Assembly (NCBI GenBank): GCA_017461685.1
Contig: JAFTXF010000178.1
Coordinates: 1 to 5,270 of the forward strand
Source of the DNA: Lachnospiraceae bacterium
GTDB taxonomy: Bacteria; Bacillota; Clostridia; Lachnospirales; Lachnospiraceae
Reading direction: 5' to 3'
Length of the DNA: 5,270 bases
Shown: in pieces, positions 1 to 5,270 of the stretch
Layout of the letters: every line of letters starts with the position of its first letter
Position numbering within the stretch: the stretch's first letter is position 1
The notes under the pieces: model-generated
Told to the model about the DNA's origin: nothing
Database searches by the model: none
What the model saw: only the letters and a program-made list of their open reading frames with translations
Made by a program: the position numbers and the translations under genes

Positions 1-1062
1 ATTTACCAGGTCAGAGTTAAAACGCTCTACCATTAATTCCCAGCTGATCACGCCGTCATTCTCGAAAGGCATCTCGTGAAGTACGAAATAACGTACCGCA
101 TCTACGCCGAAAAGACGTACCAAATCGTCTACATAAATCACATTACCCTTAGACTTACTCATCTTGCCGTCACCCTGCAGCAACCATGGATGTCCGAACA
201 CCTGCTTCGGCAGCGGCTCGCCCAGTGCCATCAGGAAAATCGGCCAGTAAATCGTATGGAAACGGATAATATCCTTACCGATCAGATGTAAATCCGCCGG
301 CCAAAGCTTCTGATACTGCTCCGTGGAATTACCGTCTGCATCATAGCCAATACCTGTAATATAGTTGGTCAGCGCATCTAACCATACATATACAACATGT
401 TTATCGTCAAAATCTACCGGAACGCCCCATTTAAAAGAGGTTCTGGATACACACAAATCCTGTAAGCCCGGCAGTAAGAAGTTATTCATCATCTCATTCT
501 TACGGGAAACCGGCTGAATAAACTCAGGGTGTGTATTGATATGCTCAATCAGTCTGTCCGCATATTTGCTCATCTTGAAGAAATAAGCTTCTTCCTTGGC
601 TGGCTTTACCTCACGGCCACAGTCAGGACACTTGCCCTCAACTAACTGAGACTCTGTCCAGAAAGACTCACAAGGTGTACAGTACAAGCCTTCGTAAGCT
701 CCCTTGTAAATATCGCCCTGGTCATATAATCTCTTAAAAATCTTCTGAACCTGCTTTTCATGGTCCTTATCTGTGGTACGAATGAATTTATCATAAGAAG
801 TATCAACCAAATCCCACAGTTCTTTAATCGTACCGGCCACACCGTCTACAAATTCCTGACAGCCCACGCCGGCATCCGCAGCCTTCAGCTCAATTTTCTG
901 ACCGTGCTCGTCTGTTCCTGTCTGGAAAAATACGTCGTAACCGTCTTTTCTTTTATATCTGGCAATACTGTCTGCAAGCATAATCTCATAGCTGTTGCCA
1001 ATATGCGGCTTGCCTGATGTGTACGCAATTGCAGTGGTAATATAATATTTTCCTTTACTCAT
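1..1062 (-). CDS. metG: Methionyl-tRNA synthetase (MetRS), N-terminal 354 residues; gene runs off the left edge
   Basis: Class I aminoacyl-tRNA synthetase that charges tRNA-Met with methionine in the cytoplasm, using ATP. The visible 354 codons are uninterrupted. Seen in the translation: the class I nucleotide-binding signature as PHIGN (HIGN at residues 20-23), the conserved TGTDEHGQK block (48-56), a zinc-knuckle pair C128-x2-C131 and C145-x2-C148 in the connective-peptide insertion, the VVYVWLDALTNY methionine/adenylate region (223-234), GKDIIRFH (262-269), and the KMSKS loop at 300-304. The catalytic core is therefore essentially complete. The anticodon-binding domain and any C-terminal tRNA-binding extension lie outside the window. 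The single CxxC-x13-CxxC knuckle resembles the shorter MetRS type common in Firmicutes. The ATG at 1060-1062 is preceded by AGGAGG (1069-1074) at 6-nt spacing, which fixes the start. It lies 56 nt after rpe in the same direction, with no terminator visible between them. Confidence 0.97.
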   Translation of the reverse strand, partial: MSKGKYYITTAIAYTSGKPHIGNSYEIMLADSIARYKRKDGYDVFFQTGTDEHGQKIELKAADAGVGCQEFVDGVAGTIKELWDLVDTSYDKFIRTTDKDHEKQVQKIFKRLYDQGDIYKGAYEGLYCTPCESFWTESQLVEGKCPDCGREVKPAKEEAYFFKMSKYADRLIEHINTHPEFIQPVSRKNEMMNNFLLPGLQDLCVSRTSFKWGVPVDFDDKHVVYVWLDALTNYITGIGYDADGNSTEQYQKLWPADLHLIGKDIIRFHTIYWPIFLMALGEPLPKQVFGHPWLLQGDGKMSKSKGNVIYVDDLVRLFGVDAVRYFVLHEMPFENDGVISWELMVERFNSDLVN

Positions 1063-1068
1063 TGCCAA

Positions 1069-1074
1069 CCTCCT
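1069..1074 (-). promoter_or_regulatory. Shine-Dalgarno site of metG
   Basis: A perfect AGGAGG lies on the minus strand 6 nt before the metG ATG. It decides the start and shows that metG has its own strong ribosome entry rather than depending on coupling to rpe. The 56-nt gap between rpe and metG is AT-rich. I see no hairpin followed by a T-run in it, and it is too short for a T-box leader. Confidence 0.85.
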
Positions 1075-1118
1075 AAATTTATTTTTAAGTTACTTTGCCT
1101 CTCATGCTTTTGTTTCTT

Positions 1119-1775
1119 CTATTCGGGAAACTGCTCCATTAATGCTGCCACATTGGCCTCCACATCGCCTTTAAATACGCTGCTTCCGGCCACAAATATA
1201 TTGGCACCGGCCTCAATCACCTTGGCAACATTGTCCTTACCGATGCCGCCGTCCACCTGAATGTCCACATCCACGCCTCTGGCCGTAATGATGCTGCGAA
1301 GCTTGCGCACCTTGTCTGTGCAGTATTCAATATAAGACTGTCCGCCGAAGCCCGGCTCTACTGTCATAACTAACACCATCTCCACGCTGTCCAGATAAGG
1401 CAGAACTTCCTCCACCGTAGTTCCCGGCTTAATAGAAATGCCTGCCTTGCGGCCCAATCTGTGAATCATGTCGATACATTCCTGAGGCTGATTGGTGGCC
1501 TCCAAGTGGAAGGTAACCAAATCAGCGCCGGCCTTTATAAAGCGCTCGATATACTTCTCCGGCTGTATGATCATCAGATGCACGTCCAGAAAACGCTCCG
1601 TACCTTTGCGGAAGGCCTCTACCAGTGGAATACCCATAGAAATATTGGGAACAAACACACCATCCATCACATCGATGTGCACCCACTGGGCACCGGCTTT
1701 ATCGATTTTCTTTAAATCCTCACCGGCCTGCAGAAAATTGCAGGAAAGCATGGAAGGGGATAAAATATATTCCAT
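1119..1775 (-). CDS. rpe: Ribulose-phosphate 3-epimerase, 218 aa
   Basis: Interconverts D-ribulose 5-phosphate and D-xylulose 5-phosphate in the pentose phosphate pathway. It is a cytoplasmic metal-dependent TIM-barrel enzyme. The expected metal-site residues are all present at the positions usual for the family: H33 and D35 (HIDVMDG, 33-39), H66 (DVHLM) and D175 (QVDGG, 173-177). D35 and D175 are the acid/base pair in characterised members. Also visible are the N-terminal LSPSMLSCNF strand, the PGFGGQ phosphate loop (141-146) and the AGSSVF phosphate-binding turn (196-201). Full family length with no defects. I start it at the ATG at 1773-1775 because MEYILSPSML matches the family N-terminus. 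The longer frame from 1817 only adds 14 residues that overlap the end of the transketolase gene. The start is 4 nt after the upstream stop and lacks a good Shine-Dalgarno sequence, so translation is probably coupled to the preceding gene. Stop is TAG. Confidence 0.96.
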   Translation of the reverse strand: MEYILSPSMLSCNFLQAGEDLKKIDKAGAQWVHIDVMDGVFVPNISMGIPLVEAFRKGTERFLDVHLMIIQPEKYIERFIKAGADLVTFHLEATNQPQECIDMIHRLGRKAGISIKPGTTVEEVLPYLDSVEMVLVMTVEPGFGGQSYIEYCTDKVRKLRSIITARGVDVDIQVDGGIGKDNVAKVIEAGANIFVAGSSVFKGDVEANVAALMEQFPE

Positions 1776-1779
1776 AGTA

Positions 1780-2724
1780 TTATTTACCCAAAAATTCCTT
1801 TGTAGTCTTGTATACACCTTCGCCGTCTAATCCGTAGAATGCCATCAGCTGGTCCGCTGTACCGGACTGACCGAATACATCCTGAATACCAATCTTCTTC
1901 ACCGGAGTCGGAGCAAGCTCTGCCAATGCATCACATACTGCACTGCCCAAACCTCCGATTACAGAATGCTCTTCTACAGTTACAACCTTGCCGGTCTTGC
2001 GGGCAGAAGCTGCAATTAATTCACCATCTAATGGCTTAATCGTACAAATATTGATAACCTCTGCATCAATACCTTCTGCTGCTAACATCTCAGCTGCTTT
2101 CACAGCACTGTCTACGCAAACGCCTGTTGCAACGATAGTAACATCCTTACCTTCCTTTACAATGGTACCCTTGCCGATTTCGAACTTGTACTCAGGGTAA
2201 TCGTTGATTACAGATACCTTCGCACGGCCGAATCTCATATATACAGGACCCTCGTACTCTACTGCTGCACGTAAACATGCTCTTGCTTCCACGTCATCAG
2301 ACGGGTTCATAACTACCATGCCCGGAATCGCACGCATCAGGGCAATATCCTCTACGCACTGGTGGGAAGCACCGTCTTCACCAACGGTAACACCTGCATG
2401 GGTGGCACCAATCTTCACATTTAAATGCGGATAGCCGATAGAGTTACGAATCTGCTCATAGCAGCGACCTGCTGCAAACATGGCAAAAGAACTCATAAAA
2501 GGAATCTTGCCTGTTGTGGAAAGACCTGCTGCAATGCTGGCCATATTAGCTTCTGCGATACCGCAGTTAATATGTCTCTCCGGAAATTCCTTCTGGAAGA
2601 AACAAGTCATAGTAGACTTGGTAAGGTCTGCATCAAGCACTACTACATTCGGATACTCCTTGCCGATAGCAACTAATTCTGCGCCGTAGCTCTCTCTGGT
2701 AGCGATTTTCTTTACTTCTGACAT
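1780..2724 (-). CDS. Transketolase, C-terminal subunit (pyrimidine-binding and C-terminal domains), 314 aa
   Basis: Second half of a split ThDP-dependent transketolase, which transfers two-carbon ketol units between sugar phosphates (for example xylulose 5-phosphate to ribose 5-phosphate or erythrose 4-phosphate). The pyrimidine-binding domain spans roughly residues 4-168. It carries GIAEANM (55-61) with E58, which corresponds to the glutamate that activates the ThDP aminopyrimidine, the substrate-site segment THAGVTVGEDGASHQ (108-122) with H109 and H121, and the MRFGR block (163-167). The transketolase C-terminal domain follows at about 188-305, with IVATG, the VEEHSVIGGLGSAV stretch (250-263) and FGQSG (284-288). 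The length is normal for a stand-alone C-terminal subunit. The ATG lies inside the end of the N-subunit gene (13-nt overlap, different frame) and is preceded by AGGTGA (2731-2736) at 6 nt. A stand-alone DXP synthase half or a sugar-specific ketolase is less likely, but cannot be excluded by eye. Confidence 0.95.
   Translation of the reverse strand: MSEVKKIATRESYGAELVAIGKEYPNVVVLDADLTKSTMTCFFQKEFPERHINCGIAEANMASIAAGLSTTGKIPFMSSFAMFAAGRCYEQIRNSIGYPHLNVKIGATHAGVTVGEDGASHQCVEDIALMRAIPGMVVMNPSDDVEARACLRAAVEYEGPVYMRFGRAKVSVINDYPEYKFEIGKGTIVKEGKDVTIVATGVCVDSAVKAAEMLAAEGIDAEVINICTIKPLDGELIAASARKTGKVVTVEEHSVIGGLGSAVCDALAELAPTPVKKIGIQDVFGQSGTADQLMAFYGLDGEGVYKTTKEFLGK
2712..2724 (-). other. 13-nt gene overlap joining the two transketolase subunit genes
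   Basis: The ATG of the C-terminal subunit (2722-2724) precedes the TAA of the N-terminal subunit (2712-2714), so the genes overlap by 13 nt in different frames. The Shine-Dalgarno sequence AGGTGA for the second gene (2731-2736) is itself coding sequence of the first. A ribosome finishing the first subunit is therefore well placed to start the second, consistent with equal production of two chains of one enzyme. The overlap is read directly from the sequence; the coupling is inferred. Confidence 0.8.
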
Positions 2725-3548
2725 AATGCTTCACCTGCTTTCTCTAATTCTTCCATAGCCTGGGCAAACTCTGCGTCATTTGGCGCCTTGCCGTGCCATC
2801 CTGCCTGATTTTCCATGAAGGAAACGCCTTTACCCTTTACAGTCTTACAGATAATAGCGGTAGGCATGCCCTTTGTAGCCTTCGCTTCCTTAAATGCTGC
2901 ATCAATCTGATCAAAATCATTACCGTCAATATTGATTACATGGAAGTTAAAAGCTTCGAATTTCTTGTCAATCGGATATGGAGAGCATACGGAACTGATC
3001 TCGCCGTCAATCTGTAAATTATTATTATCTACGATCACAACAAGATTATCCAGCTTACGGAAACCTGCAAACATGGCAGCCTCCCAAACCTGGCCTTCCT
3101 GAATCTCACCGTCACCCAGAAGTGTATAGGTACGGTATGACTTACCATCCAGCTTTGCTGATAAAGCCATACCTACAGCTGCGGAAATACCCTGTCCTAA
3201 AGAACCACTGGACATGTCAATACCCGGCGTGTACTGCATACAAGGATGTCCCTGTAACATACTGCCTAACTTACGTAAAGTAACCATCTCCTCAACCGGG
3301 AAATAGCCCTTTAATGCCAATGTAGCATATAAACCCGGTGCAGTGTGACCTTTGGATAATACAAAACGGTCTCTGTCTGCCCACTTCGGATTCTTCGGAT
3401 CTACGTTCATCTCCTCAAAGTATAAATAGGTAAAAATATCTGCTGCAGACAAAGATCCACCCGGATGTCCTGCCTTAGCAGCATGTAAACCAATCAAAAG
3501 ATTCTTACGAACCTCTACAGCCATTTTCTGTAGTTCTAATTTGTTCAT
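2712..3548 (-). CDS. Transketolase, N-terminal subunit (ThDP pyrophosphate-binding domain), 278 aa
   Basis: First half of a split transketolase. It binds the Mg2+-diphosphate end of thiamine diphosphate and pairs with the product of the next gene to form the active site of the non-oxidative pentose phosphate pathway. Seen in the translation: AGHPGGSLS (26-34) with H28, SKGH (65-68), QGHP (99-102), GSLGQG (115-120), and the classical ThDP motif starting at GDGE (145-148) and closing at NNN (175-177), with D146 and the second or third Asn expected to hold Mg2+. GWHGKAP (250-256) provides the late conserved His. The protein ends at the domain boundary with no pyrimidine domain, as in known split transketolases. 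The ATG at 3546-3548 follows GGAGG (3554-3558) at 5-nt spacing. It is the first gene of the leftward cluster, with a probable promoter at 3599-3627. Its stop codon lies 13 nt inside the next gene. Confidence 0.96.
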   Translation of the reverse strand: MNKLELQKMAVEVRKNLLIGLHAAKAGHPGGSLSAADIFTYLYFEEMNVDPKNPKWADRDRFVLSKGHTAPGLYATLALKGYFPVEEMVTLRKLGSMLQGHPCMQYTPGIDMSSGSLGQGISAAVGMALSAKLDGKSYRTYTLLGDGEIQEGQVWEAAMFAGFRKLDNLVVIVDNNNLQIDGEISSVCSPYPIDKKFEAFNFHVINIDGNDFDQIDAAFKEAKATKGMPTAIICKTVKGKGVSFMENQAGWHGKAPNDAEFAQAMEELEKAGEALCQK

Positions 3549-3598
3549 TTGCCCCTCCGTTCCTAGTAAACACTACTTTGCAAAATTCATACATAATA

Positions 3599-3627
3599 AT
3601 ACTATAACCAACCATGAAAAAAGTCAA
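3599..3627 (-). promoter_or_regulatory. Probable sigma-A promoter of the transketolase-rpe(-metG) operon
   Basis: On the minus strand, TTGACT (3627 down to 3622, five of six matches to TTGACA) is followed after 17 nt by TAGTAT (3604-3599, four of six). An overlapping choice is TATAGT (3606-3601, five of six), but its 15-nt spacing is less favourable. Either would start transcription around 3590 and give a leader of about 40 nt ending in the GGAGG of the first transketolase gene. This is the only clear TTGACN-type box upstream of the leftward genes. The box sequences are seen directly; their use is inferred. Confidence 0.55.
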
Positions 3628-3640
3628 TCAATAAAGCCAA

Positions 3641-3660
3641 ATTTTGCCTCATTTTGCTTG
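3641..3660. repeat. Tandem pair of 10-bp direct repeats (ATTTTGC core) upstream of the operon promoter
   Basis: ATTTTGCCTC (3641-3650) is followed directly by ATTTTGCTTG (3651-3660), identical at 8 of 10 positions. An inverted copy of the 7-bp core, GCAAAAT, lies at 3580-3586, on the other side of the proposed transketolase promoter. The pair sits about 14 nt upstream of the -35 box. It could be a regulator binding site or simply chance in AT-rich DNA. Confidence 0.4.
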
Positions 3661-3688
3661 TAAAATATGGTATTTCCCGATTTTACAA
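3658..3688. repeat. Inverted repeat, 9-bp perfect arms, 13-nt spacer
   Basis: TTGTAAAAT (3658-3666) and ATTTTACAA (3680-3688) are perfect reverse complements around a 13-nt centre. The arms contain only one G:C pair, so this is a poor transcription terminator and more plausibly a protein-binding dyad, if it has any function. It lies in the divergent intergenic region, about 30 nt upstream of the leftward -35 box and about 35 nt before the proposed start of the rightward gene. Confidence 0.5.
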
Positions 3689-3689
3689 A

Positions 3690-3726
3690 TCATAAGCTAT
3701 TAAAAAAATAAGTTGGTAGCTTATGA
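3690..3726. repeat. Inverted repeat, 10-bp perfect arms, covering the start codon of the DUF885 gene
   Basis: TCATAAGCTA (3690-3699) and TAGCTTATGA (3717-3726) are perfect reverse complements. As RNA from the plus strand the stem could extend inward through two U-G and two A-U pairs (3700-3703 with 3713-3716), leaving a 9-nt A-rich loop. The ATG at 3723-3725 sits in the right arm. Only three of the ten core pairs are G:C and no T-run follows, so it does not look like an intrinsic terminator. It could be an operator, or a hairpin that limits ribosome access if transcription begins upstream of 3690. Confidence 0.6.
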
Positions 3727-5270
3727 CCTTTTCTAAAAAACATACCGCTATTCCGCTGTCTATTATTATATTGTGCATTGTTGCACGGGGCTTTTTTCTT
3801 TATTATATGAACACCTTTCCTCTGGCTTCCATTTGCAAAGAGCTGACTATGGATACTCTGGAAAATAATCCTCTGGAGCTTCATTACAGCATAGCCTACC
3901 CGGAGGAAATGGGACTGGAGAACATTTCGCAGGATTTAATTCCTTACAACGCCGATTTTTATAACAGTGCAGAAAACCTTTGGACCGGTCACCGTGACGC
4001 GCTGTCTGCCATCAGACCGGACAATTTAAATAGAGAAAACTTATTTCTATACAACTTATTGAACAGATATGTAAACATACAAGTGAAAAGCATGGAATTT
4101 CCCTACTATGAAAATCCTCTTTCCTGTTCCGGAGGCGTACACAGTCAGCTTCCTATTCTGCTGTCGGAATATGCCCTGAGGGACAAAGAGGATATAGAAA
4201 ATTATTTTACCCTTTTATCGCAAATTCCGGCTTATCTGGAAGGCATTGCTCTTTATGCAGCCGACAGGGAAGCCAACGGTATCACAGAATACGAAAGAAA
4301 TATCTCCGAGGTACGCACCCAGTGCCTCACACTTTTTCCGGAAGCAACCCTGGCAAATAACAGCCATTTTCTTCAGGTCAGCTTCCATAACCGTTTGCAG
4401 GAGTTGGTAGAAGAAAATGTTTTGGCGGAAGATGAGGCTGCAGATTATGAATTACGAAACACATCTATACTGAGCGACCAAATTGCCCCGGCATACGTGA
4501 CTCTTGCAGCCTCTCTTGGCAACCTTCAGGGTTCCTCACAGCTGACCGGACTAGGCAGCCTGCCCAAAGGCAAGGAGTACTATGAGCTTTTGTTGGCCGC
4601 CAATACCGGTTCTGACCGCACAGTCAGCGAAATACAATCCTTGCTGTACGACCGTTATGACTATCTCTATGAGAAATATACTGATCTGCTTAGCAAAAAT
4701 ACCTATGTGCAGAATTGGGACTTTCCTTTTAAAACCCATAGTGAAATGCTTACCCACCTGTACGAAAGTGCCACTGAAGAATTCCCTTCCTTGAGCCTTT
4801 TGAACGAGGATGCCACCCAGCGTGTGGAATTAAAAACCGTAAACGGCACACTGGCAAGCATGAGTGCTCCCGCATTTTACATGACACCGCCCATTGACGC
4901 AAATGACGAACATACCATATATATCAATCCCGAATCTGAAATGGAGCCGCTGGACTTATATACCACACTGGCCCATGAAGGTTTTCCGGGACATTTGTAT
5001 CAGACCGTCTACAGCCAGACTTCTCTCACTCTGACCCATGCGCCCCTTATCAGGCAGTTATTGTACTACGGGGGCTTTACCGAGGGCTGGGCGGTTTATG
5101 CGGAGCTTTATTCTTACAATTTTCTTCTGGATAGCTGTGAAACCAAGCTGCAGGATACGCTTTTACTAAACCGGTACAACAGAGAAATTCAGTTATGTCT
5201 TTGCAGTATTTTGGATATATTTATCCATTATGAAGGTGCCTCCCAAGAAGATGTAGAACTGCTTTTGACA
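3723..5270 (+). CDS. DUF885-family putative metallopeptidase with N-terminal membrane segment; C-terminus outside the window
   Basis: The frame is open for 516 codons to the window edge. Residues 1-28 look like an uncleaved signal-anchor or signal peptide: K5 and K6, then a hydrophobic run from about 9 to 28 interrupted by R22. The bulk would then lie outside the membrane. The family signature is clear near the C-terminus: SAPAFYMTPP (381-390), YINPESE (400-406), HEGFPGH (418-424) and GGFTEGWAVYAE (450-461). By analogy with HExxH-like zinc peptidases of this clan, H418 and H424 with E454 would bind zinc and E419 would be catalytic; this is inferred. Natural substrates of DUF885 proteins are poorly defined, so I give no substrate. 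Members are usually somewhat longer, so a few dozen residues are probably missing. The start at 3723 is the earliest possible (in-frame TAG at 3717) and retains the hydrophobic leader, but it has no convincing Shine-Dalgarno sequence. The next ATGs (3807 and 3849) also lack one. Confidence 0.85.
   Translation, partial: MTFSKKHTAIPLSIIILCIVARGFFLYYMNTFPLASICKELTMDTLENNPLELHYSIAYPEEMGLENISQDLIPYNADFYNSAENLWTGHRDALSAIRPDNLNRENLFLYNLLNRYVNIQVKSMEFPYYENPLSCSGGVHSQLPILLSEYALRDKEDIENYFTLLSQIPAYLEGIALYAADREANGITEYERNISEVRTQCLTLFPEATLANNSHFLQVSFHNRLQELVEENVLAEDEAADYELRNTSILSDQIAPAYVTLAASLGNLQGSSQLTGLGSLPKGKEYYELLLAANTGSDRTVSEIQSLLYDRYDYLYEKYTDLLSKNTYVQNWDFPFKTHSEMLTHLYESATEEFPSLSLLNEDATQRVELKTVNGTLASMSAPAFYMTPPIDANDEHTIYINPESEMEPLDLYTTLAHEGFPGHLYQTVYSQTSLTLTHAPLIRQLLYYGGFTEGWAVYAELYSYNFLLDSCETKLQDTLLLNRYNREIQLCLCSILDIFIHYEGASQEDVELLLT

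Noticed and set aside
1063..1118. A T-box or SAM riboswitch leader before metG
   Set aside because: The 56-nt gap is far too short, and I see no T-box core sequence or terminator hairpin in it.
1776..1817. A 14-residue N-terminal extension of Rpe, starting at 1817
   Set aside because: It would overlap the transketolase C-terminus, and family members begin at the MEYILSPS-like strand. With the start at 1775 the metal-site residues fall at the usual positions 33, 35, 66 and 175.
1492..1830. A 112-aa plus-strand open frame opposite rpe
   Set aside because: It is fully antisense to rpe and the end of the transketolase gene, with no domain features. The same holds for the other plus-strand frames between 760 and 3017.
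3641..3722. A rightward sigma-A promoter for the DUF885 gene
   Set aside because: TTGCCT, TTGCTT and TTTACA can be read as -35 boxes, but none has a good -10 box at 16-18 nt. The TTTACA choice would put the start of transcription only a few bases before the ATG. No single candidate is good enough to annotate.
3690..3726. The start-codon inverted repeat as a Rho-independent terminator
   Set aside because: The stem has few G:C pairs, no T-run follows on either strand at the right place, and no gene ends here: the two flanking genes both start from this region.
3723..3806. A lipoprotein signal (lipobox) in the DUF885 protein
   Set aside because: The only cysteine in the hydrophobic segment (C18) is preceded by I-I-L, which does not fit the small residue needed just before the lipidated cysteine.
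3690..3884. A 64-aa open frame on the minus strand covering the intergenic dyad and the start of the DUF885 gene
   Set aside because: It lies antisense to the well-supported DUF885 coding start, has no recognisable domain, and has a composition typical of a shadow frame.

Overview
The window looks like a chromosomal piece of a Gram-positive Clostridia genome, most likely a Lachnospiraceae-type gut anaerobe. The reasons are the moderate base composition with AT-rich intergenic DNA, strong AGGAGG-like ribosome binding sites, a transketolase split into two tightly coupled genes, and a Firmicutes-style MetRS. The assignment rests on gene style and gene order, not on any database comparison.

Layout. 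Four genes read leftwards on the minus strand from an intergenic region near 3.6 kb: transketolase N-terminal subunit (2712-3548), transketolase C-terminal subunit (1780-2724, overlapping the first by 13 nt), ribulose-phosphate 3-epimerase (1119-1775, 4 nt further on), and methionyl-tRNA synthetase metG (1-1062, 56 nt further on, running off the left edge). A 174-nt AT-rich region (3549-3722) separates them from a divergent plus-strand gene (3723 to the right edge). That gene encodes a putatively membrane-anchored DUF885-family protein with an HEGFPGH metallopeptidase-like signature, and its C-terminus lies outside the window. Coding sequence fills almost everything else, and no gene-free stretch exceeds 300 nt.

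How the genes work together. The two transketolase subunits should assemble into one ThDP-dependent enzyme. Rpe supplies its xylulose-5-phosphate by epimerising ribulose-5-phosphate, so the first three genes form a non-oxidative pentose phosphate module. Overlap and near-zero spacing suggest a single transcript with translational coupling. metG is probably read through from the same transcript, since its short leader has no visible terminator or T-box, but its functional link to the pentose phosphate genes is not obvious. The divergent DUF885 gene appears functionally unrelated.

The least ordinary DNA is the divergent intergenic region. It holds a probable promoter for the transketolase operon, a short tandem repeat with an inverted copy across that promoter, and two back-to-back inverted repeats. 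The second inverted repeat buries the proposed start codon of the DUF885 gene in a stem. I saw no mobile elements, CRISPR arrays, tRNA or rRNA genes, and no convincing new multi-gene system.
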